Shown: piece after piece, positions 18,041-27,069 of the stretch
Layout of the letters: each line of letters begins with the position of its first letter
How positions within the stretch are numbered: position 1 is the stretch's first letter
From: Acetobacterium sp. KB-1
GTDB lineage: Bacteria; Bacillota; Clostridia; Eubacteriales; Eubacteriaceae
Assembly (NCBI RefSeq): GCF_003260995.1
Contig: NZ_CP030040.1
Span: forward strand, 3,450,889-3,514,888
Reading direction: 5' to 3'
Length of the DNA stretch: 64,000 bases
Made by a program: the position numbers and the translations under genes
The notes under the pieces: model-generated
Told to the model about the DNA's origin: nothing
Seen by the model: only the letters and a program-made list of their open reading frames with translations
The model's database searches: none

Positions 18041-18094
18041 TTGACAGACAGTACGGAAATGGTTATAGTGTGAATATAGTATATACACACTATA
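18041..18094 (+). promoter_or_regulatory. Promoter and palindromic operator of the GntR/ABC operon
   Basis: TTGACA at 18041-18046, a 17-bp spacer and TATAGT at 18064-18069 make a near-consensus sigma-A promoter. The -10 box is the first part of a 9-bp inverted repeat, TATAGTGTG (18064-18072) and CACACTATA (18086-18094), 13 bases apart. YtrA-type GntR regulators bind such palindromes in their own promoters, so autorepression is likely. Confidence 0.85.
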
Positions 18095-18116
18095 ACATAA
18101 GAAATGAGGTGACTTG

Positions 18117-18491
18117 TTGAACATCGCCATCAGCAATTCCAGCGACAAACCGATTTATGAGCAAATTGCTATGCAGATCAAGAAGATGATTATCAGCGGT
18201 GAGCTGAGTCCCGGGGACGCCTTGCCAAGTATGCGTTTTCTGGCCAAGGAGCTGCGGATCAGCGTGATTACCACCAAGCGCGCCTATTCGGATCTGGAGC
18301 GGGATGGGTTTATTGAAACAGTCACTGGTAAGGGCAGTTTTGTCGCTAACCAGAATTTGTCGTTTATCCGGGAAGAGCAACTAAGACTGGTCGAAGAGCT
18401 GCTGCAGAAAGCGGTCGATATTGCCAGAAGCAGTGATATTTCCTGGGAGGAACTCAGTGAGCTGTTAGAACTATTGTATAAGGGAGAATAA
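18117..18491 (+). CDS. YtrA-subfamily GntR transcriptional regulator
   Basis: A protein of 124 residues: an N-terminal winged helix (KPIYEQIAMQIKKMI, LPSMRFLAKELRISVITT, GKGSFVA) and a short C-terminal dimerisation region, the length typical of the YtrA group. GAGGTG at 18106-18111 fits TTG 18117 better than TTG 18114. The ABC ATPase gene begins two bases after it. It is likely the repressor acting on the palindrome at 18064-18094; the inducing signal (often a cell-wall-active antibiotic in this group) is not visible. Confidence 0.9.
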   Translation: MNIAISNSSDKPIYEQIAMQIKKMIISGELSPGDALPSMRFLAKELRISVITTKRAYSDLERDGFIETVTGKGSFVANQNLSFIREEQLRLVEELLQKAVDIARSSDISWEELSELLELLYKGE

Positions 18492-18492
18492 C

Positions 18493-19350
18493 ATGACGAA
18501 TGCCATCGAAATTAAAAATTTAAATAAAAATTATAAAGATTTTAAGCTAAAAGATGTCAGCTTTAAGGTGCCCAGAGGCAGCATTGTTGGCTTTATTGGT
18601 GAGAATGGGGCCGGCAAAACGACAACCATTAAAGCCATGCTTAATCTGGTCAGGCGGGATGGGGGAACCATTGAAATGCTGGGAATGGACGCCTTAAAAG
18701 ATGAGAAAAAAATCAAAGAATCCCTCGGTGTTGTGATGGATGGGTGTAACTTCCACGATAATTTAAAGACTGGTGATATCTCTAAGATGCTGGCCAGTAT
18801 TTACAGAAATTGGAATGTGCAATTATTTCAGAACTACCTGAAAAAATTCAATCTTCCAGAAAATAAGATTATCAAGGAATTTTCCCGGGGGATGAAAATG
18901 AAGCTGCAGATTGCGGTGGCACTATCCCACGAACCGGAGTTATTGATTTTAGACGAAGCCACCAGTGGACTGGACCCGATTGTCCGGGAGGAAATTTTGG
19001 ACGTCTTTATGGAGTTTATCCAGGATGAAAAACATGCCATTTTGATATCCTCTCACATCACCAGTGATCTCGATAAGATCGCCGATTATATTGTCTTTAT
19101 CCATCAGGGTGAAATATTATTGGATGAGGAAAAAGAGACCCTGCTGTCTAAAATGGGGGTTCTTAAATGCGGAGAAGAAGATTTTCGAAGGCTCGAAAAA
19201 AACGAGTATATCCGCTATCGCAAAAACCAGTTCAGCTTTGAGGTACTGGTTAACGATAAGGTTGCCATTAAAAAGAAATATCCCGAGACCGTTGTGGATG
19301 GGGTAACCATTGAAGAAATGATGCTATTTTATGTAAGGGGGGAAAAATAA
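18493..19350 (+). CDS. ABC transporter ATPase of the GntR operon (YtrB-like)
   Basis: A protein of 285 residues. Walker A GENGAGKTTT, signature FSRGMKMKL (a variant of LSGGQ seen in exporters of this group) and Walker B LLILDEATSG are present, with a C-terminal extension of about 70 residues. It is encoded between the GntR regulator and a six-helix ABC-2 permease, sharing one base with the latter. Probably an exporter or sensor involved in envelope stress; the substrate is unknown. Confidence 0.85.
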   Translation: MTNAIEIKNLNKNYKDFKLKDVSFKVPRGSIVGFIGENGAGKTTTIKAMLNLVRRDGGTIEMLGMDALKDEKKIKESLGVVMDGCNFHDNLKTGDISKMLASIYRNWNVQLFQNYLKKFNLPENKIIKEFSRGMKMKLQIAVALSHEPELLILDEATSGLDPIVREEILDVFMEFIQDEKHAILISSHITSDLDKIADYIVFIHQGEILLDEEKETLLSKMGVLKCGEEDFRRLEKNEYIRYRKNQFSFEVLVNDKVAIKKKYPETVVDGVTIEEMMLFYVRGEK

Positions 19351-19970
19351 TGAAGGGACTCATTTTAAAAGATCTGATTAATTTAAAAAGTACATTTAAA
19401 ATGCTGGGATTAATGATTACCCTTTTTGCAGTTATTTACATACCCCAGGGAAATGGTTTTATCTTTGGTATGATTATCCTGATGTTTGCGATGATGGTGG
19501 TGACCACGATTAGTTATGACGATCTGGCTAAGTGGGATGCCTACGCCTTGACCATGCCAGTGACCCAAAAAGAAATGGTGCTCAGTAAATACCTGGTGAT
19601 GGCGCTCTTAAACACCCTGGGGGCAGTCTTAGCACTGATTGTCGGTATCGTTGGAAACATGATCATGAGACAAAGCTTTTCGATGGAAATTCTGGTCATT
19701 ATCGGGGTGCTCTATTTAGTTGCTTTTTGTTATGGTTCATTGATAGTTCCGCTGATTTACCAGTTTGGCGCCGAAAAAGCCCGACTGATGCTGATTTTAA
19801 GTGCCTTAATTCCCACCGGCCTGATTCTGTTGTTGACACAGATGCAGATCCCGCTACCAGAAGCGATCAATCCATTGATTTATTTCTTTTTGTTGCTTGG
19901 TTTTACCGTCATAATGGTGTTCGGTTCCTATCTTATTTCGTTACGGATTTATAGTAACAAAGAATTTTAG
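19350..19970 (+). CDS. ABC-2 type permease of the GntR operon
   Basis: A protein of 206 residues with six hydrophobic segments, the size of compact ABC-2 permeases paired with YtrB-like ATPases. The start ATG 19350 overlaps the stop of the ATPase gene by one base. SYDDLAKWDAYALTMPVTQ near residues 52-70 is a conserved cytoplasmic element of this permease group. Substrate unknown. Confidence 0.8.
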   Translation: MKGLILKDLINLKSTFKMLGLMITLFAVIYIPQGNGFIFGMIILMFAMMVVTTISYDDLAKWDAYALTMPVTQKEMVLSKYLVMALLNTLGAVLALIVGIVGNMIMRQSFSMEILVIIGVLYLVAFCYGSLIVPLIYQFGAEKARLMLILSALIPTGLILLLTQMQIPLPEAINPLIYFFLLLGFTVIMVFGSYLISLRIYSNKEF

Positions 19971-20005
19971 AAAAATTCGGCAAAATATACGGAATGGTAA
20001 TAATA

Positions 20006-20029
20006 AGAGGGCTAAGAAATCAGCCCTCT
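20006..20029. terminator. Stem-loop behind the GntR/ABC operon
   Basis: AGAGGGCT (20006-20013) and AGCCCTCT (20022-20029) form a perfect 8-bp stem. There is no long T run on the plus strand, so termination is possible but not certain. A very similar stem lies at 20172-20197. Confidence 0.5.
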
Positions 20030-20052
20030 CTGACTGTCAAAAAAGATAACCC

Positions 20053-20151
20053 AGTACCGACAATTGTTAAATCATGTTGTATGCATCAGAGCGGACACGG
20101 CATCGCCTGTCCGATTCTGCAGCGAACAACAGATTAACAATTGGTCGGTAC
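20053..20151. repeat. Imperfect palindromic element, copy 2
   Basis: The outer arms GTACCGACAATTGTTAA and TTAACAATTGGTCGGTAC differ by one inserted base. Within them lie ATCATGTTGT/ACAACAGAT and an inner hairpin CGGACA...TGTCCG. The architecture is shared with 17875-17979. It lies between two similar stem-loops in the gap between convergent genes. Confidence 0.7.
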
Positions 20152-20171
20152 GATAGTTTGTCGACAACCTC

Positions 20172-20197
20172 AAGGGGGTTGAAAAATCAGCCCTCTT
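20172..20197. terminator. Stem-loop downstream of the siroheme reductase gene
   Basis: AAGGGGGTTGA (20172-20182) pairs with TCAGCCCTCTT (20187-20197) with two G-U pairs. It faces the end of the minus-strand gene at 20238 and could act for convergent transcripts. The T run is short on either strand. Confidence 0.45.
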
Positions 20198-20237
20198 TAT
20201 AGTGTTCGCTTGGTACCAGCTTGTTAAAAGTTGGCAG

Positions 20238-21101
20238 CTACTCGCCCAGGCGCTCCTGCAAAAAATCTTCGAAGGCGTTGATCCCGATGCGGTCGAGAAC
20301 AGCAGCGATTCGTTCACCGTCCTTACCCAGTTCAAGATAGGTTTCCAGAATTTTTTCAATCAGATTAGGAACCTCTTCGGCTGCATAAAGGTCCGTTAAA
20401 CGGTCACCGAAGCGGTAACCCCGACCCATCCGGCCACCCAGATAAACGGCAATGCCGCGAACCTCTTCGGTGATCGCGCCGGTGGTGCAAACCTGAGCGC
20501 ATTTGCCACAATTGACGCATTTTCGTTCGTTCCAGAGGAGCTTTTGATTGAGCATCGTTAGCGATTGAGCGCGACAGACCTTGGTGCATTTGCCACAGTT
20601 TATACAGGCATTCCAGTCAAATTGAACATAGGATTGTCCGACGAGACCGATGTCATTGGTGTTCGCTTTGGCACAATTATTGGGGCAGCCCACAAAGGTG
20701 ATTTTAGTTTTGGCGTGAAGATCCCGACCGAAGAATTGGTCATGACAAACGCTGCACAGCTTTTGGGTGTCATAAAGACCATGTTGACAAACCGTACCCT
20801 TACAGGCGACCAGGGGCCGAATTTTCTTACCGGTGCCACCGTAAACCAATCCTCCGGCGGTGAGAGCTGATTTAACCGCTTCAATATCAGAATAAGCGAT
20901 CCAAGGTATTTCAATGGCCAATCGAGTGGTTTCACCCAGATAACCCCGACCATATTTCTTGGCGATTTCCGCCAGAGTCTGGAATTCTGCGGAGGTGAAA
21001 TTTCCGGCCCGACTTAAAATCCGGATCGAAAAATAACCCTCCTGTTGCTGGGCTAAGATTCCCTGGGCTTTCAATGCTGCAATTTCATTTTGTGTGATCA
21101 C
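20238..21101 (-). CDS. Small sulfite/nitrite reductase-like protein with two 4Fe-4S clusters
   Basis: A protein of 287 residues. The N-terminal ferredoxin-like half of siroheme reductases is followed by the siroheme/4Fe-4S ligand region (CKGTVC near residue 100 and CPNNC near residue 139) and then two ferredoxin motifs, CINCGKCTKVC and CVNCGKCAQVC. This resembles AsrC/dissimilatory-type small reductases of anaerobes that use a single chain. The start is GTG 21101 with AGGT upstream. It stands alone on the minus strand, convergent with the GntR operon. Whether it reduces sulfite, nitrite or another substrate cannot be decided; no sulfite-uptake genes are nearby. Confidence 0.8.
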   Translation of the reverse strand: MITQNEIAALKAQGILAQQQEGYFSIRILSRAGNFTSAEFQTLAEIAKKYGRGYLGETTRLAIEIPWIAYSDIEAVKSALTAGGLVYGGTGKKIRPLVACKGTVCQHGLYDTQKLCSVCHDQFFGRDLHAKTKITFVGCPNNCAKANTNDIGLVGQSYVQFDWNACINCGKCTKVCRAQSLTMLNQKLLWNERKCVNCGKCAQVCTTGAITEEVRGIAVYLGGRMGRGYRFGDRLTDLYAAEEVPNLIEKILETYLELGKDGERIAAVLDRIGINAFEDFLQERLGE

Positions 21102-21327
21102 GCGGTTACCTGCTTTCGTTTAAAGGGTTGAGGCAGTTCTAAAAAATAAGTGATCATTGATGCGATCTTTACGCATATCGCCGCGGACCAGTTACTTTTT
21201 TTAATGCCGATAGTCTATTTTCTCTATTGTATGCCTTATTTCTAAAAACAATATTAAATTTTACCATCGTAAAAGGCCAGAGTTGTGTTAAAATAAACTA
21301 GATCAAAAAAAGAAATAAGGAGTGACT

Positions 21328-22050
21328 ATGTTAAAACTTGAACAGGTTTCAAAGACCTATGGAAATAAGAATGAGAAAGCAGTTGATAACATCAGCTTTG
21401 AAGTGCATCCCGGCGAAATTTTCGGATTTGTGGGGCCTAACGGTGCTGGAAAAACGACCACCATTAAAATGATTGTCAGCTTGCTGGCCCCCAATGGCGG
21501 TAAAATAACGATCAATGGGATTGATAATCAGAAAGACATCTTGAACGCAAAAAAACAATTCAGCTATGTCCCGGATACCCCAGAACTGTTTGAAAAGATT
21601 AAAGGTATCGAATATTTAAAATTCATGGCCGATGTGTTTCAGGTAGCCGCTACCGAAAGACAGGAACGGATCGAGAAATATCTGGATATTTTTGAAATCA
21701 AGGATGCCGTCAACGATCCGATTGGATCCTTTTCCCATGGGATGAAGCAGAAACTGGCATTGGTGGGGGCACTCATTCATAATCCCCAGCTCTTTATACT
21801 GGACGAGCCGATGGTCGGTCTTGATCCGAAGGCGTCTTTTGAACTAAAAAAAATCATGCGTGATCATTGCGATAGCGGACGATCGGTTTTCTTTTCCACC
21901 CATGTACTGGATGTGGCCGAAAAAATCTGTGACCGGATTGCCATAATTAAAAAGGGAAAGATCATTGAGGTGGGAACCATGGCCGAAATTCGTGAAAAAG
22001 CCGGGAGCCAGGAATCACTTGAAAATATTTTCCTGGAGTTGACAGAATAA
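21328..22050 (+). CDS. ABC transporter ATPase (ABC-2 exporter)
   Basis: A protein of 240 residues with Walker A GPNGAGKTTT, signature FSHGMKQKL and Walker B LFILDEPM, plus the H-loop (STHV). AAGGAG at 21317-21322 places the start at ATG 21328; GTG 21322 lies inside that site. It shares one base with the permease gene behind it, forming a two-gene exporter. The substrate is unknown. Confidence 0.85.
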   Translation: MLKLEQVSKTYGNKNEKAVDNISFEVHPGEIFGFVGPNGAGKTTTIKMIVSLLAPNGGKITINGIDNQKDILNAKKQFSYVPDTPELFEKIKGIEYLKFMADVFQVAATERQERIEKYLDIFEIKDAVNDPIGSFSHGMKQKLALVGALIHNPQLFILDEPMVGLDPKASFELKKIMRDHCDSGRSVFFSTHVLDVAEKICDRIAIIKKGKIIEVGTMAEIREKAGSQESLENIFLELTE

Positions 22051-23735
22051 TGAAAGAAATTATCAGTTTGACCAGACTTTTTATTAATGAATCCTTGGGG
22101 ATATCGTTGTTTTTTTATAATCAGAAATACAATAAAAAGGAATTCTATAAACAACTCTTTACCCTGATTATTGTTCCAGTGGCCTTGATACCGGCATATT
22201 TTATGTTTATCTCGTTGATGACGGCCACCTATATTGGGCTTTCAATGATTGATCAGACTTCAGTTTTTTTGAGTGTCGGCTACATCATGGCAACGGTGCT
22301 GATTTTCGTTTTTGGAATTATGTATATTCTTTCGGAGTTTTATTTCTCCGATAACATGGAAGAGCTGATCCCACTGCCGATCAGCCCGCGAAAGCTGATT
22401 TTCGCTAAATTTCTTAGTATCCTGGTGTTTGAGTATGCTTTTGCAGGCTTTGTTTTTCTGCCCATTCTGATCATTTACGGGATCGGCCAGGGAATGGGGC
22501 TGATTTATCTGCTACTATCATTTTTGGTATTTTTAACCATTCCAGTGTTGCCACTTTCAATGGTGACTGCTCTGGTTATGCTGGTGATGCAATCGGCGTC
22601 CATTAAAGGTCGTAAAGATATGCTACAGATTGTTTTTGTATTTTTAGGGATTGCCCTTATTTTTGGAGTGCAGTTCTGGTTTACCAGCCAACTTGGCAGT
22701 GGTGATGAGGTTGATTTTCAACAGCTAATCAATGGGATGCTGACCAGCAACGAGGGGCTTTTAAACACGATTGGCTATATTCTGCCGACCAGCTTTTTAA
22801 TGGCCTGGGCGCTGAATAAAATTACGCTGATGTCCTTTCCCTGGGTGGGCGCGCTGTTGGTGATTACCTCGTTATCCTGCGCCCTGATGGTAGCGATTGG
22901 CGAACGGGTTTATATTAAGAGTATTGTCAGCGGAAAGATTATGAAAAAGAGCAGGAAGCTAAGCGGCGCCCAGCGAAGCAAAGCCCTTGGTAAAAAGAGC
23001 CATGGGGCGATGGCGGTGTTTACGATGGATTTGCGACTGTTGTTGCGGACGCCGGTTTACTTTTTTAATAATGTCAGCGTGGTGATCATTGCCCCGCTTT
23101 GTGTTCTCCTTAGCTTTTATTTTATCGAGATACCCGCGGAAGATTTACAGGGAATGCAGGAATTTTTCAGAGAGATGCCGATATTGATTAATTATATACT
23201 GATCGCCTTTTTTATTTTTTTTGGAGGCACCACAGCCACCACAGCGACCACCTTTTCTCGGGAAGGCAAGGCGTCCTGGCTTACCCGGATGATTCCAGTG
23301 ACAGCCAACGATCAGATCGTTGGACGAACTGGTGTAGCGCTGCTGATTCAGAGTCTGGGAATTGTGTTTACAATCATCGCGATTCAATTCTTTTTTCCCT
23401 TAGCCATGTCGACGCTGCTGTTAACGGTTATCCTGGGAATTCTGGGATCATTACCGATTTTATTATTCGGTTTATTCATGGATATGAACCGCCCGCTGCT
23501 CAATTGGGATAATCCCCAGAAAGCCATTAAGAACAATATGAATGTGATTATCACACTTTTTGTCGGCATGGCTTATAGCGGGTTGTTGATCGGTGTCAGT
23601 GCTTTGTTGGGATATTTTGTCAACGACTTTCTCGGTTATGCGTTTTATACCATAATTGGTATCACAATCAGTGTTGCTTTTTTTAAGGTGATCAATAAGC
23701 GACTGGAACAGGAGTTTATGAATTTTGAAGCGTAG
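22050..23735 (+). CDS. Large ABC-2 type permease
   Basis: A protein of 561 residues with about twelve hydrophobic segments in two halves, separated by a basic stretch (KKSRKLSGAQRSKALGKK) near residues 295-312. This is the fused-size permease often paired with a single ABC-2 ATPase in Firmicutes. It starts at ATG 22050, overlapping the ATPase stop. No substrate clue is seen. Confidence 0.8.
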   Translation: MKEIISLTRLFINESLGISLFFYNQKYNKKEFYKQLFTLIIVPVALIPAYFMFISLMTATYIGLSMIDQTSVFLSVGYIMATVLIFVFGIMYILSEFYFSDNMEELIPLPISPRKLIFAKFLSILVFEYAFAGFVFLPILIIYGIGQGMGLIYLLLSFLVFLTIPVLPLSMVTALVMLVMQSASIKGRKDMLQIVFVFLGIALIFGVQFWFTSQLGSGDEVDFQQLINGMLTSNEGLLNTIGYILPTSFLMAWALNKITLMSFPWVGALLVITSLSCALMVAIGERVYIKSIVSGKIMKKSRKLSGAQRSKALGKKSHGAMAVFTMDLRLLLRTPVYFFNNVSVVIIAPLCVLLSFYFIEIPAEDLQGMQEFFREMPILINYILIAFFIFFGGTTATTATTFSREGKASWLTRMIPVTANDQIVGRTGVALLIQSLGIVFTIIAIQFFFPLAMSTLLLTVILGILGSLPILLFGLFMDMNRPLLNWDNPQKAIKNNMNVIITLFVGMAYSGLLIGVSALLGYFVNDFLGYAFYTIIGITISVAFFKVINKRLEQEFMNFEA

Positions 23736-23806
23736 ATTAAAGACTAAGTTAATGGTTGAGAATCATAATAGGGGTGATAACTAATTCGATAAAGGAGTTG
23801 AAGAAG

Positions 23807-25867
23807 ATGGCTCTCGACGACGTTCAAAAGAAAGCGAATCGACTTGTTCATGAAATGAGTCCTTATTTATTACAGCATGCCTATAATCCGGTTAATTGGT
23901 ATCCTTGGTCGGATGAGGCGTTTAATTTGGCCAAAAGGCAAGATAAACCTGTTTTTTTGTCGATTGGCTATAGCACCTGTCACTGGTGTCACGTGATGGA
24001 AAAAGAATCCTTTGAGGATGAAGAAGTAGCTGAAATTCTCAACAAATATTTCATCAGCATTAAGGTGGACCGGGAAGAACGGCCGGATATTGATCAGATT
24101 TATATGACCTTTTCCCAGGTCAGTACTGGTCAGGGAGGCTGGCCCCTCAATGTTTTTTTAACCGCCGATCGAAAACCCTTTTATGTGACCACCTATTTGC
24201 CCAAGCAATCTCGGCTTGGGCATCCTGGTATTATCGATGTGCTCATCGGCATCGACAGTCAGTGGCAAAAAAACAATCAAGACATTGTCCATTCAGCGAA
24301 TAAGATGACAGGACTGCTCAATGATCTGGAGATGCGAAAAGAACAACCGGAATTAAAGCAGAGCATTTTTTACGATGCTTATGATTTTTTGGATGAAAGC
24401 TTTGATGATTGTTATGGTGGTTTTGGTAAGGCCCCTAAATTTCCCACCCCCCATCACCTGTTCTATTTGTTACGTTGCTATCAGGCCTTTAAACAGCCGG
24501 ATGCCCTGGTGATGGTGGAAAAAACGCTGCAGCAGATGTATAAGGGTGGCATTTTTGATCATATCGGGTTTGGTTTTTCCCGCTACTCAACCGATGAACA
24601 ATGGTTGGTTCCTCATTTCGAAAAAATGCTCTATGATAATGCCTTACTGATTATGGCTTATGCCGAAACCTATCAGGCCACGGGTAATGAACTCTATAAA
24701 AAAATTGCCCAGAAAACGATCACCTATGTCAATCGGGATTTACGATCACCGGAAGGCGCTTTTTATTGTGCCGAGGATGCCGACTCTGAGGGGGAAGAAG
24801 GCAAGTTTTATGTCTGGTCCACGGATAAGGTCGAAAAAATATTGGGCAAAAAGCGAGCCGAGGTCTTTTTCAAATTTTATCCAATGACGACAAAAGGAAA
24901 TTTTGAGGGCAAAAATATTGCCAATATGATTGACTGTGACATTGATCTCATCGAAGCCAATCCAGAGCTTGAAAAAGCCCTCGATGAGATGACCGCCGAT
25001 CTGTTTGCTCAGCGGGAAAAGCGGGTTCATCCCCATAAGGATGACAAGATCCTGACCTCATGGAATGGCCTGATGATTGCCGCTCTGGCCATGGCGGGCC
25101 GGGTTTTTAACAAATCTGTCTATATCAAACAGGCCGAAGAGACGATGGCATTTATAGAGAATAACATGACCCGGCTGAGCGGCCGACTTTATGCCCGCTA
25201 TCGCAAGGGTGAGGCTAAAATTCTGGGTTATCTGGATGATTATGCCAGTGTCATCTGGGGCTATCTGGAATTATATCAGGCCACTTTTAAAACCGATTAT
25301 CTGGAAAAAGCGATTGTTCGGGCAGTGGAGATGATTAATCTCTTTGGCGATGAATTTGGAACGGCGGGTTTTTTTCAGTACGGAAATGACGCTGAAAGGC
25401 TCATTGCCAGGCCCAAGGAAATCTATGATAACGCCAAGCCATCGGGAAATGCGCTGGCGGCCTATTGTTTGCTTAAAATCGGGAAAATAACCGGAGAACA
25501 AAGGTACCTCGATATTGTCAATGGCATGTTTAGCTATTTTGCCGGAAACCTGAATCAGGCACCGATGGCGAGTACCATGATGCTTTGCGTAAAATTATTC
25601 CATGAACAGCCAACCACTGAGGTGGTCTTTGCCGGTTATGAAAAAGATACCACAATCCGGGAGATGAATCGCCGATTGAATAAGCAGTTTTTGCCTTTTT
25701 CAGTGGTGCTTTTTAATAAAAGCGAAACAGATCTAAAAAAGATCAATGAATTTGCCGTCAATCAGCAGATGATTCATGGGGAACCCACCGCCTATATCTG
25801 CAAAGACTATCGCTGTGAGCAGCCAGTCAGTGATCTTGAAGCCTTTCTTAAAATTATTGAAGACTGA
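23807..25867 (+). CDS. YyaL-like thioredoxin-domain protein (DUF255)
   Basis: A protein of 686 residues. The N-terminal thioredoxin-like domain (DUF255) contains STCHWCHVM with a CxxC pair near residues 57-60, followed by an (alpha/alpha)6-barrel part resembling N-acylglucosamine 2-epimerases/glycoside hydrolases. The family, known as YyaL in bacteria and spermatogenesis-associated protein 20 in animals, has no firmly established reaction. ATG 23807 follows AAAGGAG at 23791-23797. msrB is next, suggesting a thiol or oxidative-stress link. A decayed copy of its last ~150 bases lies at 37022-37172. Confidence 0.9.
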   Translation: MALDDVQKKANRLVHEMSPYLLQHAYNPVNWYPWSDEAFNLAKRQDKPVFLSIGYSTCHWCHVMEKESFEDEEVAEILNKYFISIKVDREERPDIDQIYMTFSQVSTGQGGWPLNVFLTADRKPFYVTTYLPKQSRLGHPGIIDVLIGIDSQWQKNNQDIVHSANKMTGLLNDLEMRKEQPELKQSIFYDAYDFLDESFDDCYGGFGKAPKFPTPHHLFYLLRCYQAFKQPDALVMVEKTLQQMYKGGIFDHIGFGFSRYSTDEQWLVPHFEKMLYDNALLIMAYAETYQATGNELYKKIAQKTITYVNRDLRSPEGAFYCAEDADSEGEEGKFYVWSTDKVEKILGKKRAEVFFKFYPMTTKGNFEGKNIANMIDCDIDLIEANPELEKALDEMTADLFAQREKRVHPHKDDKILTSWNGLMIAALAMAGRVFNKSVYIKQAEETMAFIENNMTRLSGRLYARYRKGEAKILGYLDDYASVIWGYLELYQATFKTDYLEKAIVRAVEMINLFGDEFGTAGFFQYGNDAERLIARPKEIYDNAKPSGNALAAYCLLKIGKITGEQRYLDIVNGMFSYFAGNLNQAPMASTMMLCVKLFHEQPTTEVVFAGYEKDTTIREMNRRLNKQFLPFSVVLFNKSETDLKKINEFAVNQQMIHGEPTAYICKDYRCEQPVSDLEAFLKIIED

Positions 25868-25925
25868 TTAACACCCCAAAAGATGGGGTAGTAATAGAAT
25901 AGTCGTAGGAAAGGTAGGAACTAGG

Positions 25926-26369
25926 ATGAAATACAAAAAAAAAGATCAGGACACCTTATTAAAAACGTTAACGCCGGATCAATATGCGGTGACTCAGAAA
26001 AATGCCACAGAACCGCCATTTCAAAATGAGTACCATAACGAATATCGAAAAGGGCTTTATGTGGATATCACCACTGGGGAGCCGCTTTTTTCATCGAGTG
26101 ACAAGTTTGAGTCGGGCTGTGGCTGGCCAAGCTTTTCTAAACCGATCGACCCGGAGCTGGTCAAAGAATTAAGTGATACGAGTTTGAGAATGAAACGAAC
26201 CGAGGTCCGCAGCAGCACTGGCGATGCCCATCTGGGTCATGTTTTTGACGATGGACCCAAAGAAACTGGTGGCTTGCGGTATTGCATCAATAGCGCATCG
26301 TTGCGCTTTATTCCGGCAGACGAAATGGAAGCTCAGGGGTATGGCGACTATTTGGAATTGGTAGATTAA
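25926..26369 (+). CDS. msrB: Peptide-methionine (R)-S-oxide reductase MsrB
   Basis: A protein of 147 residues. The MsrB signature is clear: [21 protein letters not shown] and [11 protein letters not shown] with the catalytic cysteine. It reduces methionine-R-sulfoxide in proteins using thioredoxin. The zinc-binding CxxC pairs of other MsrB proteins are absent, as in many bacterial members. The start is ATG 25926, with AAAGGTAGG upstream. A frameshifted partial copy lies at 37231-37396. Confidence 0.95.
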   Translation: MKYKKKDQDTLLKTLTPDQYAVTQKNATEPPFQNEYHNEYRKGLYVDITTGEPLFSSSDKFESGCGWPSFSKPIDPELVKELSDTSLRMKRTEVRSSTGDAHLGHVFDDGPKETGGLRYCINSASLRFIPADEMEAQGYGDYLELVD

Positions 26370-26419
26370 TCGGTTTATCGCGAAAGCGACGATTCTATAA
26401 ATAATAAGGGGTAAAAAAG

Positions 26420-26905
26420 ATGAACACAGTTGAATTTGCAATAAAAATGGAACATGATGGCGAAAAATATTATCGGGGACTAGCAGAAGAGAATAAGGAT
26501 AATTCACTTAATGCCGTATTTTTATTATTGGCCGATGATGAAAAAGATCATGCGGCACTACTAAAAAAAGAGCTCGACAAAGTAAATTATGAATTAGGTG
26601 ACAATGAAGCACTCGCGAATACTGACAACGTCTTTAAAAATAAGGGTGATTTTAAAAAAAGATTCAAAGAAATACCCAAGCAATTAGATGCTTACCGAAT
26701 GGCGCTACAAATGGAAAAAGACAGTATTGAACTGTATGAAAAATTATTCGAAGAATCGACAGAGGCACAGATAAAAAAATTATTTGGCTATCTGGTTAAG
26801 CAGGAAGAAAATCATTATAATATTTTTGCTAACCTGATTACCCTGGTTGAACGTCCAGAGGAATGGGTGGAAGACGCTGAATTTGGAATCCGGGAAGAAT
26901 ATTAA
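26420..26905 (+). CDS. Ferritin-like/rubrerythrin-type diiron protein
   Basis: A protein of 161 residues made of four predicted helices. Carboxylate and histidine pairs occur in the ferritin-like pattern: EHDGEKYY, ADDEKDHA, EKDSIELYEKL and KQEENHYN. No C-terminal rubredoxin domain is present. It is likely a peroxide-scavenging or iron-handling protein next to MsrB, forming a small oxidative-stress group. The start is ATG 26420 after AAGGGG. Confidence 0.85.
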   Translation: MNTVEFAIKMEHDGEKYYRGLAEENKDNSLNAVFLLLADDEKDHAALLKKELDKVNYELGDNEALANTDNVFKNKGDFKKRFKEIPKQLDAYRMALQMEKDSIELYEKLFEESTEAQIKKLFGYLVKQEENHYNIFANLITLVERPEEWVEDAEFGIREEY

Positions 26906-26950
26906 AACACGTTGTAATAGATTGCTTTTAGGCTAAAGTGAAAATTCCAT

Positions 26951-26996
26951 AAAAAGGGATTAAACTGTCTTTTTCAAGACAGTTTAATCCCTTTTT
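26951..26996 (+). terminator. Strong rho-independent terminator
   Basis: A perfect 21-bp stem (26951-26971 with 26976-26996) around a 4-base loop, the stem itself ending in a run of T. It separates the stress genes from the NRPS operon and would work in both directions. Confidence 0.95.
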
Positions 26997-27007
26997 GTGA
27001 AAGAAAT

Positions 27008-27036
27008 TGTAAACAAATGAAAAGTTTGTTACAATG
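27008..27036 (+). promoter_or_regulatory. Promoter of the NRPS operon
   Basis: TTGTAA at 27008-27013, a 17-bp spacer and TACAAT at 27031-27036, 33 bases before the first start codon and directly behind a strong terminator. Confidence 0.7.
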
Positions 27037-27069
27037 GTGCTATTGCAAATAAAAAGGGGAAGGTAATCA

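Noticed and set aside
20565-20870. Plus-strand open frame of 101 codons
   Set aside because: Shadow of the siroheme reductase gene on the other strand; no ribosome binding site and no family features.
26951-26996. Long perfect stem as a transposon end or attachment site
   Set aside because: Position right behind a gene and the T-rich end fit a strong terminator; no second copy was noticed.
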